Source of the DNA: Endomychus coccineus
Taxonomy: Eukaryota; Arthropoda; Insecta; Coleoptera; Endomychidae
Assembly (NCBI GenBank): GCA_958510875.1
Contig: OY294070.1
Span: 248,001 to 312,000, forward strand
Length of the DNA: 64,000 nt
Direction: 5' to 3'
The notes below the pieces were generated by a model. The model was not told the DNA's origin. It saw only the letters and a program-made list of their open reading frames with translations, and made no database searches. Each line of letters starts with the position of its first letter. The stretch's first letter is position 1. Of the stretch, positions 24,025 through 37,400 are shown in pieces. The position numbers and the translations under genes are program-made.

Positions 24025-25112
24025 TCAGCGAAAATTAAACTTAAACCCGCTTTCTATAATCCACATATCAATCTTGAGCTTATTTCTTTTGTATGATTGT
24101 GTTTTCAATTGCAGGGGCAAGGCATTAAAAGCCTTTGGACCAGTAAAATTTATGTGCTTTTGCATGGCTAAGTGCTTGACAGAGGGAAGTAGTACATTTT
24201 GTTGAGATGCATTTCTCGTGTTTAATTGATGCTTCAATTCTAATTTATAGTAAGGCCTTTTGAGCATAAACCTGATTATTGATTTAACATGTAGTTGTTC
24301 CAATGTAAGAAATTTATAGTTTTTAAACAAGATTTCAGTTGAAAATCGCTTTTTTTTAAAATACATTACTTTAATCACATATTTCTGTACTACAAACAAA
24401 GGTTCCAATACTGTCTTACAGGCACTTCCCCAGACCAGTAGGCCATAGTTTATCACCGACTCAACAAGAGAGTAATAAACCATTCTAAGAAACTTTCCTT
24501 GTAGCACATTTCTTAGTTCATAAAATTTATATATGAGTTTTCTTATTTTACCTACTACATACAAAACATGTGTTTTCCAAGTTAAATTTTCATCAACAAA
24601 TACTCCCAAGTATTTAAGAGATTGCGTTCTTTCTACCTTGTGTTTGCATTTACAGTCATTTACAGTCCTAGTACAAACTGAGTCATGAATTTTTAAGTTT
24701 GTGATCATCGGCAAATTTACTCGAGTAAATCCGAAGGCTATAAACTTTGTTTTTTGCACATTTAGTGACAATAGACTGTAGTCTAACCATTCTTTTATTT
24801 TTGTTATCGCAGTTTCTGCTTCACTCAGAGTAGCTTCCCAAGTTTCTCCACTCACAATTACTGCCGTGTCGTCCGCAAAACAGAAAACGCTCCCTGTGTC
24901 AAGTAGAGAGAGTATATCATTAATATACAGGTTGAACAAAAAGGGACCAAGTACTGTACCCTGTGGCACACCAAATCCCAACTCTAGAGGATCGCTTAGA
25001 CTACTATTTATTCTTACGCGTTGGGTTCTATTCGTCAGGTATGATTTTAATAAATCATTTGCTACTCCTCTAATGCCCATATTGTTTAATCTGTGGAGTA
25101 GGATTTCGTATT
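24025..25112 (-). CDS. Non-LTR retrotransposon reverse transcriptase, 5'-truncated
   Basis: One uninterrupted minus-strand frame of about 362 codons runs from 25112 to a stop at 24025. It begins inside the RT fingers/palm (EILLHRLNNMGIRG), includes GVPQGTVLGPFLFNLYINDI and the catalytic CFADDTAV (FADD box), then SLNVQKTKF, LKYLGVFVDENLTW and the long C-terminal arm with NYGLLVWGSACKTVL. The N-terminal endonuclease is missing: the frame meets unrelated Harbinger-derived DNA at about 25112. With no internal stop it is a young insertion, or the parent of one. The clade (jockey/CR1/L2-like) cannot be fixed by eye. It encodes only part of an RT and cannot move by itself. Confidence 0.88.
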
Positions 25113-25970
25113 AGCAGCTGAAGCTATAAATGAGGAGGAAAGAGAACAAGCTGCCCAATTTAAAATAGAACGCAGGTTAATGAGATCACAAAGTGACCCT
25201 TTTGCTTTTAGTGATGCCCATTTCAAAAGTTTATATAGGCTGACGAAACCAATGGTGCATTACTTGTCAGAACAACTTATGCCTCATATGAGTAATTCAA
25301 CCCATCCAAACACGTAAGAACCAGTTTTACGTATATTTACAGCATTGTTCTTTTTTGCTAATGGCTCTTATCAAAGAGTTGTTGGGCACAGTTATGCTAT
25401 CTCAATGGGTCAAACAACTGTTAGCAAATGTATAGCAGAAGTGGGCAATCTCATTGTTCAACATATGAGTGATAACTGGATAATATTCCCTACCACTAGA
25501 GAAGAAAAAGGCAGTAATGAAAGCAGGATTTATGAACAAATTTCACTTTTCTGGAATTATTGGAGCAATTGATTGCAACAGAAAGGGATACCACTCCAAA
25601 AACATTCAACTTGTATGTAGCAAATGTTCATGTTTTTATAAATTTATAATGTTTATTCTGTTTGTAGATATGTGACAGCAATTTGAAGATATTGAATGTA
25701 AATGCATATATTTGGCGAAATTCCTTAATTCGTGATGAATTAGAGCAGTTTTTATAATCGTGACCAAAGGTCATGGTTGATTGGTGATTCTGGCTACCCA
25801 CAGGAACCGTGGCTAATGACACCTTTCTTGAATGCAGTTGAAAACTCTCCAGAGGATCGATATGATAGTCACCAGGTGTCTGCTAGGAACTTAACTTCTC
25901 GCCTTCACCACATGTCGCATAATATATTTCTGTGTTGGTGGAGAAGCACAGAAATCACGTTATGAAAAAC
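25113..25970 (+). pseudogene. PIF/Harbinger (HARBI1-like) transposase remnant
   Basis: Read on the plus strand: ERRLMRSQSDPFAFSDAHFK and LYRLTKPMVHYLSEQL at 25130-25310; then, after a stop, LRIFTALFFFANGSYQRVVGHSYAISMGQTTVSKCIAEV at 25330-25460; GIIGAIDCNRKGYHSKNIQLV, with the first Asp region, in a shifted frame at about 25555-25615; and WLIGDSGYPQEPWLMTPF with the second Asp at 25770-25830. This is the layout of the DDE_Tnp_4 family. Several stops and frameshifts and a missing start show it is dead. The HTH-bearing N-terminus is cut by the junction with the retrotransposon at 25112. Confidence 0.85.
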
Positions 25971-27269
25971 AAAATGGAAATGATCGACAAGGGAAGGGAC
26001 ATAATTAACATTATGAGGAAAAAGGCATGGCATTTTAATCTTAGTATCGAATTCCTTAATTTCGATGTGTTTTCTCCAGCATTTACTATTGAGGTTTCAG
26101 GTTCAGGTTGAGGGTGGGAAAATAAATAAGTAGGTACACTACAATTTATGATTTTGATATAAAGTTTGATAGAATGTTGCAACACTATTAACATCATTGT
26201 TGCATCTTTAATTCACTAAAGATCCAAAATAATTCAGATTATTGTCACGAAAGTGAACTAATAGGCTTAAATTGGAAATAATGATTTAAATTTGCGTCAA
26301 ATAGGGCTCCAGAAGTCGATTGTGCTGTTAGTCTTATACTGCTGTAAAAAAGCTCCACCTTATGTATGTATAATTGAAATAAATCGCTTTCAAATATGTT
26401 AAATTTATGATCTACTTATTTGAGAATGGTGGAATAAATTACTTAATTTGATATTACCGAGTTCAGACCAGACATGGGGATATTGTGACTTTATTTTAAG
26501 ACAAATCAAGAAATTCTCTCCAACAAATGCTCATTCAAGATTTCATATGGCCTGTTCCTGGAACAAGATACAGTCTATCCATTATCGGTAGATCTTAATC
26601 TTCCCAATATCTTTGATTGGAATTAAATCTTCTTAAATTCAATATACTCTAAGATCACATCTCAACGATTCTATGAACGTCTGACTAAAACATTTCTATC
26701 CTTTTGCAAGTTTATTATTACATATTGGGGGGCAAAATAATTATAATCTACATTCATCGTCTTTATTTTGAATATTGATTGTAGGGTCTTCAAATATTAA
26801 TTCACAATTGATGTATATGGTGGTAATGAATATTAATAAATAACATAGAATTTATCTAAATCTATGATAAATAACTGTTGATAAATTATAAATACCCCAA
26901 TATCAATATTATCAACACTAATCAATACATAATAATATCGGAATCTGATATCTATTGCAGAATTTCACCTCATGATCCCATAGTAATTTTATACCGAAGA
27001 GTTAAGTTAACAAACCCTTTAGTTTGATTTCAAGTCTATCATCATGTCGGATTCGGTTAGCGAACTCGTGCAATTTTTACAAATCGGTGCTAGGTTGGAC
27101 TTGAAAGATGTTGCCCTGGATGCAGTTTTGGGTATTTATTGCCTCATACTCTTCCAATATATGTTTATTCGGTATTCCAATTTGCAGGATTAACCGCCAC
27201 CGAAAATGGAATAATCAGTGTGATAGCAATGCCCAATACACTGGCATCTTTCATCAGCTTATTAGATGA
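25888..27269 (+). repeat. Duplicated HGH1 upstream and 5' region, broken copy
   Basis: It matches 42243-43629 in the same orientation at very high identity, through 1.1 kb of upstream non-coding DNA, exon 1, intron 1 and the first part of exon 2. It ends abruptly at about 27269 where reverse transcriptase sequence starts. Confidence 0.92.
27044..27269 (+). pseudogene. Truncated HGH1 pseudogene
   Basis: ATG at 27044; exon 1 27044-27131, the GT/AG intron intact, exon 2 from 27188. The frame matches intact HGH1 with only one or two changes (for example NTLAS for NILAS) for about 56 codons, to ISLLDE, and then passes into retrotransposon sequence with an early stop. The upstream region is as complete as in the intact gene, so it might still be transcribed. 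No function for the short peptide is implied. Confidence 0.88.
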
Positions 27270-28435
27270 ATTAGAGGAATCGGTTTAGAATGGTTCTCTA
27301 GTTATCTTTCAAACAGGAAACAACAGGTATCAATATCAACGAACGGGAATACGATTCAATCTGATTTAGCAGTATGCAATAGAGGAGTACCTCAAGGTAG
27401 AGTCCTTGGGCCGCTCCTTTTCATAATTTATTTAAATGATTTCCCTAACATTTGTACTGACAGAAATGTTGATATTACAAGCTATGCAGATGACAGCAAT
27501 GCATTAATAAGAGGTAAAAATATTGAAGATATTCAGATATGTGCTTCTCGTACATGGAAACATTTAAAAGACTGGTGTACCACAAGCACTTCAAAGTTAT
27601 TGGGAGTGACTCTAGATGACAACTTAAAATGGTTCTCTCATATTGATATCCTTTGCAAAAAACTTAATACGATCTGTTACGCTTTAAGAGTGCTATCTCG
27701 ATCATTCGACATTTCTGTCTTAAAAGTCACGTATTATGCAAATTTCTATTCACGTGCAAAATACAATATTATCGCTTGGGGTGGGTCAGCTAATTTGTAC
27801 AAAGTTTTTTTAATTCAGAAAAAGGTTATTAGAATCATGTGTAAAAAAGGCTTTCTGGAATCCTGCAGAGGTCTTTTCAAGAATAACAGCATGCTTACTA
27901 TTCCTGCTATATATATTTATGAAACACTACTACATCTTAGTAAATCTGAACATGAATTTTAATCATGAATGACTACAACACAAGACAAGAGTAATTATAT
28001 ATTTCCGGAACACAATCTAAAGCTAATGGAAAATGGTCCTCATTATAGTGCCATAAAATTTTATAATGCTTTGCCTCAGAATATTAAATCTTCCATTAAT
28101 TCAGCTGCTTTTAAAAAACAAATTCTCAATTATTTATGTCATAAAGAACCTTATACGGTTCAAGACTATTTTTTGTCTTGAGTGACTTATCCTCTTTAAA
28201 CTGTTTTTATTACATTTATTCGTATGGTATGCGATATTGTAACCTATTTTCACATTTCGTTTTAATGATGTTTTAATAGTCTCTATATATTTATTATTTT
28301 ATATTATGTACTGTATGTTATTATCTGATCTGTAGGATCTAATATTGAGGTGTATCACACATTATATTTCTTTACTTGCATCATTTGTAATGTTCTTTTC
28401 TGATACCTAATAAAATATTCTTTCTTTCTTTCTGA
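27270..28435 (+). pseudogene. 5'-truncated non-LTR retrotransposon inserted in the HGH1 copy
   Basis: The frame begins LRGIGLEWFSSYLSNRKQQV, then GVPQGRVLGPLLFIIYLNDF, SYADDSN (catalytic box), and after an internal deletion LLGVTLDDNLKWFSHI. It continues to IAWGGSANLYKVFLIQKKVI and ends, after one in-frame stop near 27961, with KFYNALPQNIKSSINSAAF and a stop at 28181. A 3' UTR follows, closing with TAATAAAATA and a short TTTC run at 28410-28432. The 5' truncation and simple tail are typical of target-primed integration. A few substitutions (GRV for GSV, the missing segment) show it is inactive. Confidence 0.88.
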
Positions 28436-31400
28436 CCTTCTATTGATTACCTAGTGATAGATTGATCAGATTTGGAATAACGACATTTGCTAATATTTAT
28501 ACTGGGTCAGGAATGAAGCAATTTTAGATCCGAAAATAAAATTGTAGGAACAGCCATCTAGTGTACAATGTCTGAACTATGCATGGATTAGAACGAAACA
28601 ACTGTAGTTTCGAGACTAGATTCCTACTAACAGCCATCTAGCGCACAAAGTCTAAACTCTATTTGAATTCAAGTATGACAAAACCAAGAACTATCAGAGA
28701 AGCAGTAGAACATTTCAATTAGTTGCCTAGTAATTGATTGAACGAATTAGAAACAATATCAATTGTTAAACTATTTACTATGCCATGAACGAAACAACTG
28801 TAGCTTCGAAACTAGATTTGTACTAACTGCCATCTAGCGCACAAAGTTTAAACTCTATTTGAATTCAAGTATGATAAAACCAAGAACTATCAGAGAAGCA
28901 GTAGAACAATTCACTCAGTTGCCTAGTAACTGATTGAATGAATTAGAAACAATATCAATTGTGAATCTATTTACTGTACCATGAATGAAACAACTGTAGC
29001 TTCGAAACTAGATTTGTATTAACTGCCATCTAGGGCACAAAGTCTGAACTCTATTTGAATCAAAGTATGATGAAACCAAGAACAATCAGAGAAGCAGTAG
29101 AACAATTCACTTAGTTGCCTAGTAATTGATTGGATGAATTAGAAACAATATCAATTGTGAATCTATTTACTGTGCCATGAATGAAACAACTGTAGCTTCG
29201 AAACTTGATTTGTATTAAATGCCATCTAGCGCACAAAGTCTGAACTCTATTTGAATCAAAGTATGATGAAACCAAGAACAATCAGAGAAGCAGTAGAACA
29301 ATTCACTTAGTTGCCTAGTAATTGATTGGATGAATTAGAAACAATATCAATTGTGAATCTATTTACTGTGCCATGAATGAAACAACTGTAGCTTCGAAAC
29401 TTGATTTGTATTAAATGCCATCTAGCGCACAAAGTCTGAACTCTATTTGAATCAAAGTATGATGAAACCAAGAACAATCAGAGAAGCAGTAAAACAATTC
29501 ATTTGGTTGCCTAGTAATTGATTGAATGGATTAGAAACAATATCAATTGTGAATCTATTTACTGTGCCATGAATGAAACAACTGTAGCTTCGAAACTAGA
29601 TTTGTACTAACTGCCATCTAGCGCACAAAGTTTAAACTCTATTTGAATTCAAGTATGATAAAACCAAGAACTATCAGAGAAGCAGTAGAACAATTCACTC
29701 AGTTGCCTAGTAACTGATTGAATGAATTAGAAACAATATCAATTGTGAATCTATTTACTGTACCATGAATGAAACAACTGTAGCTTCGAAACTAGATTTG
29801 TATTAACTGCCATCTAGGGCACAAAGTCTGAACTCTATTTGAATCAAAGTATGATGAAACCAAGAACAATCAGAGAAGCAGTAGAACAATTCACTTAGTT
29901 GCCTAGTAATTGATTGGATGAATTAGAAACAATATCAATTGTGAATCTATTTACTGTGCCATGAATGAAACAACTGTAGCTTCGAAACTTGATTTGTATT
30001 AAATGCCATCTAGCGCACAAAGTCTGAACTCTATTTGAATCAAAGTATGATGAAACCAAGAACAATCAGAGAAGCAGTAAAACAATTCATTTGGTTGCCT
30101 AGTAATTGATTGAATGGATTAGAAACAATATCAATTGTGAATCTATTTACTGTGCCATGAATGAAACAACTGTAGCTTCGAAACTAGATTTGTATTAACT
30201 GCCATCTAGCGCACAAAGTCTGAACTCTATTTGAATCAAAGTATGATGAAACCAAGAACAATCAGAGAAGCAGTAGAACAATTCACATATTTGCCTAGTA
30301 ATTGATTGAATGGATTAGAAACAATATCAATTGTGAATCTATTTACTGTGCCATGAATGAAACAACTGTAGCTTCGAAACTTGATTTGTATTAACTGCCA
30401 TCTAGCGAACAAAGTCTGAACTCTATTTGAATCAAAGTATGATGAAACCAAGAACAATCAGAGAAGCAGTAGCACAATTCATTTAGTTGCCTAGTGATTG
30501 ATTGAATGAATTAGAAACAATATCAATTGTGAATCTATTTACTGTGCCATGAATGAAACAACTGTAGCTTCGAAACTTGATTTGTATTAACTGCCATCTA
30601 GCACACAAAGTCTGAACTCTATTTGAATCAAAGTATGATGAAACCAAGAACAATCAGAGAAGCAGTAGAACAATTCATTTAGTTGCCTAGTGATTGATTG
30701 AATGGATTAGAAACAATATCAATTGTGAATCTATTTACTGTGCCATGAATGAAACAACTGTAGCTTCGAAACTAGATTTGTATTAACTGCCATCTAGCGC
30801 ACAAAGTCTGAACTTTATTTGAATCAAAGTATGATGAAACCAAGAACAATCAGAGAAGCAGTAGAACAATTCACTTAGTTGCCTAGTAATTGATTGAATG
30901 AATTAGAAACAATATCAATTGTGAATCTATTTACTGTGCCATGAATGAAACAACTGTAGCTTCGAAACTTGATTTGTATTAACTGCCATCTAGCGCACAA
31001 AGTCTGAACTCTATTTGGATCAAAGTATGATGAAACCAAGAACAATCAGAGAAGCAGTAGAACAATTCATTTAGTTGCCTAGTAATTGATTGAATGGATT
31101 AGAAACAATATCAATTGTGAATCTATTTACTGTGCCATGAATGAAACAACTGTAGCTTCGAAACTAGATTTGTATTAACTGCCATCTAGCGCACAAAGTC
31201 TGAACTCTATTTGAATCAAAGTATGATGAAACCAAGAACAATCAGAGAAGCAGTAGAACAATTCACTTAGTTGCCTAGTAATTGATTGAATGAATTAGAA
31301 ACAATATCAATTGTGAATCTATTTACTGTGCCATGAATGAAACAACTGTAGCTTCGAAACTTGATTTGTATTAACTGCCATCTAGCGCACAAAGTCTGAA

Positions 31401-34400
31401 CTCTATTTGAATTCAAGTATGATAAAACCAAGAACTATCAGAGAAGCAGTAGAACAATTCACTCAGTTGCCTAGTAACTGATTGAATGAATTAGAAACAA
31501 TATCAATTGTGAATCTATTTACTGTACCATGAATGAAACAACTGTAGCTTCGAAACTAGATTTGTATTAACTGCCATCTAGCGCACAAAGTCTGAACTCT
31601 ATTTGAATCAAAGTATGATGAAACCAAGAACAATCAGAGAAGCAGTAGAACAATTCATTTAGTGGCCTAGTAATTGATTGAATGGATTAGAAACAATATC
31701 AATTGTGAATCTATTTACTGTGCCATGAATGAAACAACTGTAGCTTCGAAACTAGATTTGTATTAACTGCCATCTAGCGCACAAAGTCTGAACTCTATTT
31801 GAATCAATGTATGATGAAACCAAGAACAATCAGAGAAGCAGTAGAACAATTCACTTAGTTGCCTAGTAATTGATTGAATGAATTAGAAACAATATCAATT
31901 GTGAATCTATTTACTGTGCCATGAATGAAACAACTGTAGCTTCGAAACTTGATTTGTATTAAATGCCATCTAGCGCACAAAGTCTGAACTCTATTTGAAT
32001 CAAAGTATGATGAAACCAAGAACAATCAGAGAAGCAGTAAAACAATTCATTCTGTTGCCTAGTAATTGATTGAATGGATTAGAAACAATATCAATTGTGA
32101 ATCTATTTACTGTGCCATGAATGAAACAACTGTAGCTTCGAAACTAGATTTGTATTAACTGCCATCTAGCGCACAAAGTCTGAACTCTATTTGAATCAAA
32201 GTATGATGAAACCAAGAACAATCAGAGAAGCAGTAGAACAATTCACATAGTTGCCTAGTAATTGATTGAATGAATTAGAAACAATATCAATTGTGAATCT
32301 ATTTACTGTGCCATGAATGAAACAACTGTAGCTTCGAAACTTGATTTGTATTAACTGCCATCTAGCGAACAAAGTCTGAACTCTATTTGAATCAAAGTAT
32401 GATGAAACCAAGAACAATCAGAGAAGCAGTAGCACAATTCATTTAGTTGCCTAGTAATTGATTGAATGGATTAGAAACAATATCAATTGTGAATCTATTT
32501 ACTGTGCCATGAATGAAACAACTGTAGCTTCGAAACTTGATTTGTATTAACTGCCATCTAGCGCACAAAGTCTGAACTCTATTTGAATCAAAGTATGATG
32601 AAACCAAGAACAATCAGAGAAGCAGTAGAACAATTCATTTAGTTGCCTAGTAATCGATTGAATGGATTAGAAACAATATCAATTGTGAATCTATTTACTG
32701 TGCCATGAATGAAACAACTGTAGCTTCGAAACTTGATTTGTATTAACTGCCATCTAGCGCACAAAGTCTGAACTTTATTTGAATCAAAGTATGATGAAAC
32801 CAAGAACAATCAGAGAAGCAGTAGAACAATTCACTTAGTTGCCTAGTAATTGATTGAATGAATTAGAAACAATATCAATTGTGAATCTATTTACTGTGCC
32901 ATGAATGAAACAACTGTAGCTTCGAAACTAGATTTGTATTAACTGCCATCTAGCGCACAAAGTCTGAACTCTATTTGAATCAAAGTATGATGAAACCAAG
33001 AACAATCAGAGAAGCAGTAGAACAATTCACTTAGTTGCCTAGTAATTGATTGAATGAATTAGAAACAATATCAATTGTGAATCTATTTACTGTGCCATGA
33101 ATGAAACAACTGTAGCTTCGAAACTTGATTTGTATTAACTGCCATCTAGCGCACAAAGTCTGAACTCTATTTGAATTCAAGTATGATAAAACCAAGAACT
33201 ATCAGAGAAGCAGTAGAACAATTCACTCAGTTGCCCAGTAACTGATTGAATGAATTAGAAACAATATCAATTGTGAATCTATTTACTGTACCATGAATGA
33301 AAGAACTGTAGCTTCGAAACTAGATTTGTATTAACTGCCATCTAGCGCACAAAGTCTGAACTCTATTTGAATCAAAGTATGATGAAACCAAGAACAATCA
33401 GAGAAGCAGTAGAACAATTCACTTAGTTGCCTAGTAATTGATTGAATGAATTAGAAACAATATCAATTGTGAATCTATTTACTGTGCCATGAATGAAACA
33501 ACTGTAGCTTCGAAACTTGATTTGTATTAAATGCCATCTAGCGCACAAAGTCTGAACTCTATTTGAATCAAAGTATGATGAAACCAAGAACAATCAGAGA
33601 AGCAGTAAAACAATTCATTCAGTTGCCTAGTAATTGATTGAATGGATTAGAAACAATATCAATTGTGAATCTATTTACTGTGAAATGAATGAAACAACTG
33701 TAGCTTCGAAACTAGATTTGTATTAACTGCCATCTAGCGCACAAAGTCTGAACTCTATTTGAATCAAAGTATGATGAAACCAAGAACAATCAGAGAAGCA
33801 GTAAAACAATTCATTCAGTTGCCTAGTAATTGATTGAATGGATTAGAAACAATATCAATTGTGAATCTATTTACTGTGAAATGAATGAAACAACTGTAGC
33901 TTCGAAACTTGATTTGTATTAACTGCCATCTAGCGAACAAAGTCTGAACTCTATTTGAATCAAAGTATGATGAAACCAAGAACAATCAGAGAAGCAGTAG
34001 CACAATTCATTTAGTTGCCTAGTAATTGATTGAATGGATTAGAAACAATATCAATTGTGAATCTATTTACTGTGCCATGAATGAAACAACTGTAGCTTCG
34101 AAACTAGATTTGTATTAACTGCCATCTAGCGCACAAAGTCTGAACTCTATTTGAATCAAAGTATGATGAAACCAAGAACAATCAGAGAAGCAGTAGAACA
34201 ATTCACTTAGTTGCCTAGTAATTGATTGAATGAATTAGAAACAATATCAATTGTGAATCTATTTACTGTGTCATGAATGAAACAACTGTAGCTTCGAAAC
34301 TTGATTTGTATTAAATGCCATCTAGCGCACAAAGTCTGAACTCTATTTGAATCAAAGTATGATGAAACCAAGAACAATCAGAGAAGCAGTAAAACAATTC

Positions 34401-37400
34401 ATTCAGTTGCCTAGTAATTGATAGAATGGATTAGAAACAATATCAATTGTGAATCTATTTACTGTGCCATGAATGAAACAACTGTAGCTTCGAAACTAGA
34501 TTTGTATTAACTGCCATCTAGCGCACAAAGTCTGATCTCTATTTGAATCAAAGTATGATGAAACCAAGAACAATCAGAGAAGCAATAGAACAATTCACAT
34601 AGTTGCCTAGTAATTGATTGAATGAATTAGAAACAATATCAATTGTGAATCTATTTACTGTGCCATGAATGAAACAACTGTAGCTTCAAAACTTGATTTG
34701 TATTAACTGCCATCTAGCGCACAAAGTCTGAACTCTATTTGAATCAAAGTATGATGAAACCAAGAACAATCAGAGAAGCAGTAGAACAATTCATTTAGTT
34801 GCCTAGTAATTGATTGAATGGATTAGAAACAATATCAATTGTGAATCTATTTACTGTGCCATGAATGAAACAACTGTAGCTTCGAAACTAGATTTGTATT
34901 AACTGCCATCTAGCGCACAAAGTCTGAACTCTATTTGAATCAAAGTATGATGAAACCAAGAACAATCAGAGAAGCAGTAAAACAATTCATTCTGTTGCCT
35001 AGTAATTGATTGGATGGATTAGAAACAATATCAATTGTGAATCTATTTACTGTGCCATGAATGAAACAACTGTAGCTTCGAAACTAGATTTGTATTAACT
35101 GCCATCTAGCGCACAAAGTCTGAACTCTATTTGAATCAAAGTATGATGAAACCAAGAACAATCAGAGAAGCAGTAGAACAATTCACATAGTTGCCTAGTA
35201 ATTGATTGAATGAATTAGAAACAATATCAATTGTGAATCTATTTACTGTGCCATGAATGAAACAACTGTAGCTTCGAAACTTGATTTGTATTAACTGCCA
35301 TCTAGCGAACAAAGTCTGAACTCTATTTGAATCAAAGTATGATGAAACCAAGAACAATCAGAGAAGCAGTAGCACAATTCATTTAGTTGCCTAGTAATTG
35401 ATTGAATGGATTAGAAACAATATCAATTGTGAATCTATTTACTGTGCCATGAATGAAACAACTGTAGCTTCGAAACTTGATTTGTATTAACTGCCATCTA
35501 GCGCACAAAGTCTGAACTCTATTTGAATCAAAGTATGATGAAACCAAGAACAATCAGAGAAGCAGTAGAACAATTCATTTAGTTGCCTAGTAATCGATTG
35601 AATGGATTAGAAACAATATCAATTGTGAATCTATTTACTGTGCCATGAATGAAACAACTGTAGCTTCGAAACTTGATTTGTATTAACTGCCATCTAGCGC
35701 ACAAAGTCTGAACTTTATTTGAATCAAAGTATGATGAAACCAAGAACAATCAGAGAAGCAGTAGAACAATTCACTTAGTTGCCTAGTAATTGATTGAATG
35801 AATTAGAAACAATATCAATTGTGAATCTATTTACTGTGCCATGAATGAAACAACTGTAGCTTCGAAACTAGATTTGTATTAACTGCCATCTAGCGCACAA
35901 AGTCTGAACTCTATTTGAATCAAAGTATGATGAAACCAAGAACAATCAGAGAAGCAGTAGAACAATTCACTTAGTTGCCTAGTAATTGATTGAATGAATT
36001 AGAAACAATATCAATTGTGAATCTATTTACTGTGCCATGAATGAAACAACTGTAGCTTCGAAACTTGATTTGTATTAACTGCCATCTAGCGCACAAAGTC
36101 TGAACTCTATTTGAATTCAAGTATGATAAAACCAAGAACTATCAGAGAAGCAGTAGAACAATTCACTCAGTTGCCCAGTAACTGATTGAATGAATTAGAA
36201 ACAATATCAATTGTGAATCTATTTACTGTACCATGAATGAAAGAACTGTAGCTTCGAAACTAGATTTGTATTAACTGCCATCTAGCGCACAAAGTCTGAA
36301 CTCTATTTGAATCAAAGTATGATGAAACCAAGAACAATCAGAGAAGCAGTAGAACAATTCATTTAGTTGCCTAGTAATTGATTGAATGGATTAGAAACAA
36401 TATCAATTGTGAATCTATTTACTGTGCCATGAATGAAACAACTGTAGCTTCGAAACTAGATTTGTATTAACTGCCATCTAGCGCACAAAGTCTGAACTCT
36501 ATTTGAATCAAAGTATGATGAAACCAAGAACAATCAGAGAAGCAGTAGAACAATTCACTTAGTTGCCTAGTAATTGATTGAATGAATTAGAAACAATATC
36601 AATTGTGAATCTATTTACTGTGCCATGAATGAAACAACTGTAGCTTCGAAACTTGATTTGTATTAAATGCCATCTAGCGCACAAAGTCTGAACTCTATTT
36701 GAATCAAAGTATGATGAAACCAAGAACAATCAGAGAAGCAGTAAAACAATTCATTCAGTTGCCTAGTAATTGATTGAATGGATTAGAAACAATATCAATT
36801 GTGAATCTATTTACTGTGCCATGAATGAAACAACTGTAGCTTCGAAACTAGATTTGTATTAACTGCCATCTAGCGCACAAAGTCTGATCTCTATTTGAAT
36901 CAAAGTATGATGAAACCAAGAACAATCAGAGAAGCAATAGAACAATTCACATAGTTGCCTAGTAATTGATTGAATGAATTAGAAACAATATCAATTGTGA
37001 ATCTATTTACTGTGCCATGAATGAAACAACTGTAGCTTCGAAACTTGATTTGTATTAACTGCCATCTAGCGAACAAAGTCTGAACTCTATTTGAATCAAA
37101 GTATGATGAAACCAAGAACAATCAGAGAAGCAGTAGCACAATTCATTTAGTAACCTAGTAATTGATTGATTGGATTAGAAACAATATCAATTGTGAATCT
37201 ATTTCCTGGGCCATGAATGAAACAACTGTAGCTTCGAAACTAGATTTGTATTGACTGCCATCTAGCGCACAAAGTCTGAACTCTATTTGAATCAAAGTAT
37301 GATGAAACCAAGAACAATCAGAGAAGCAGTAGAACAATTCACTTAGTTGCCTAGTAATTGATTGAATGAATTAGAAACAATATCAATTGTGAATCTATTT

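Noticed and set aside
30236..37121. Repeated 73-codon minus-strand frames inside the satellite
   Set aside because: They are the same chance frame repeated because the monomers repeat. It spans only about 1.1 monomers and exists only in those monomers that lost one stop codon, so it is not a gene family.
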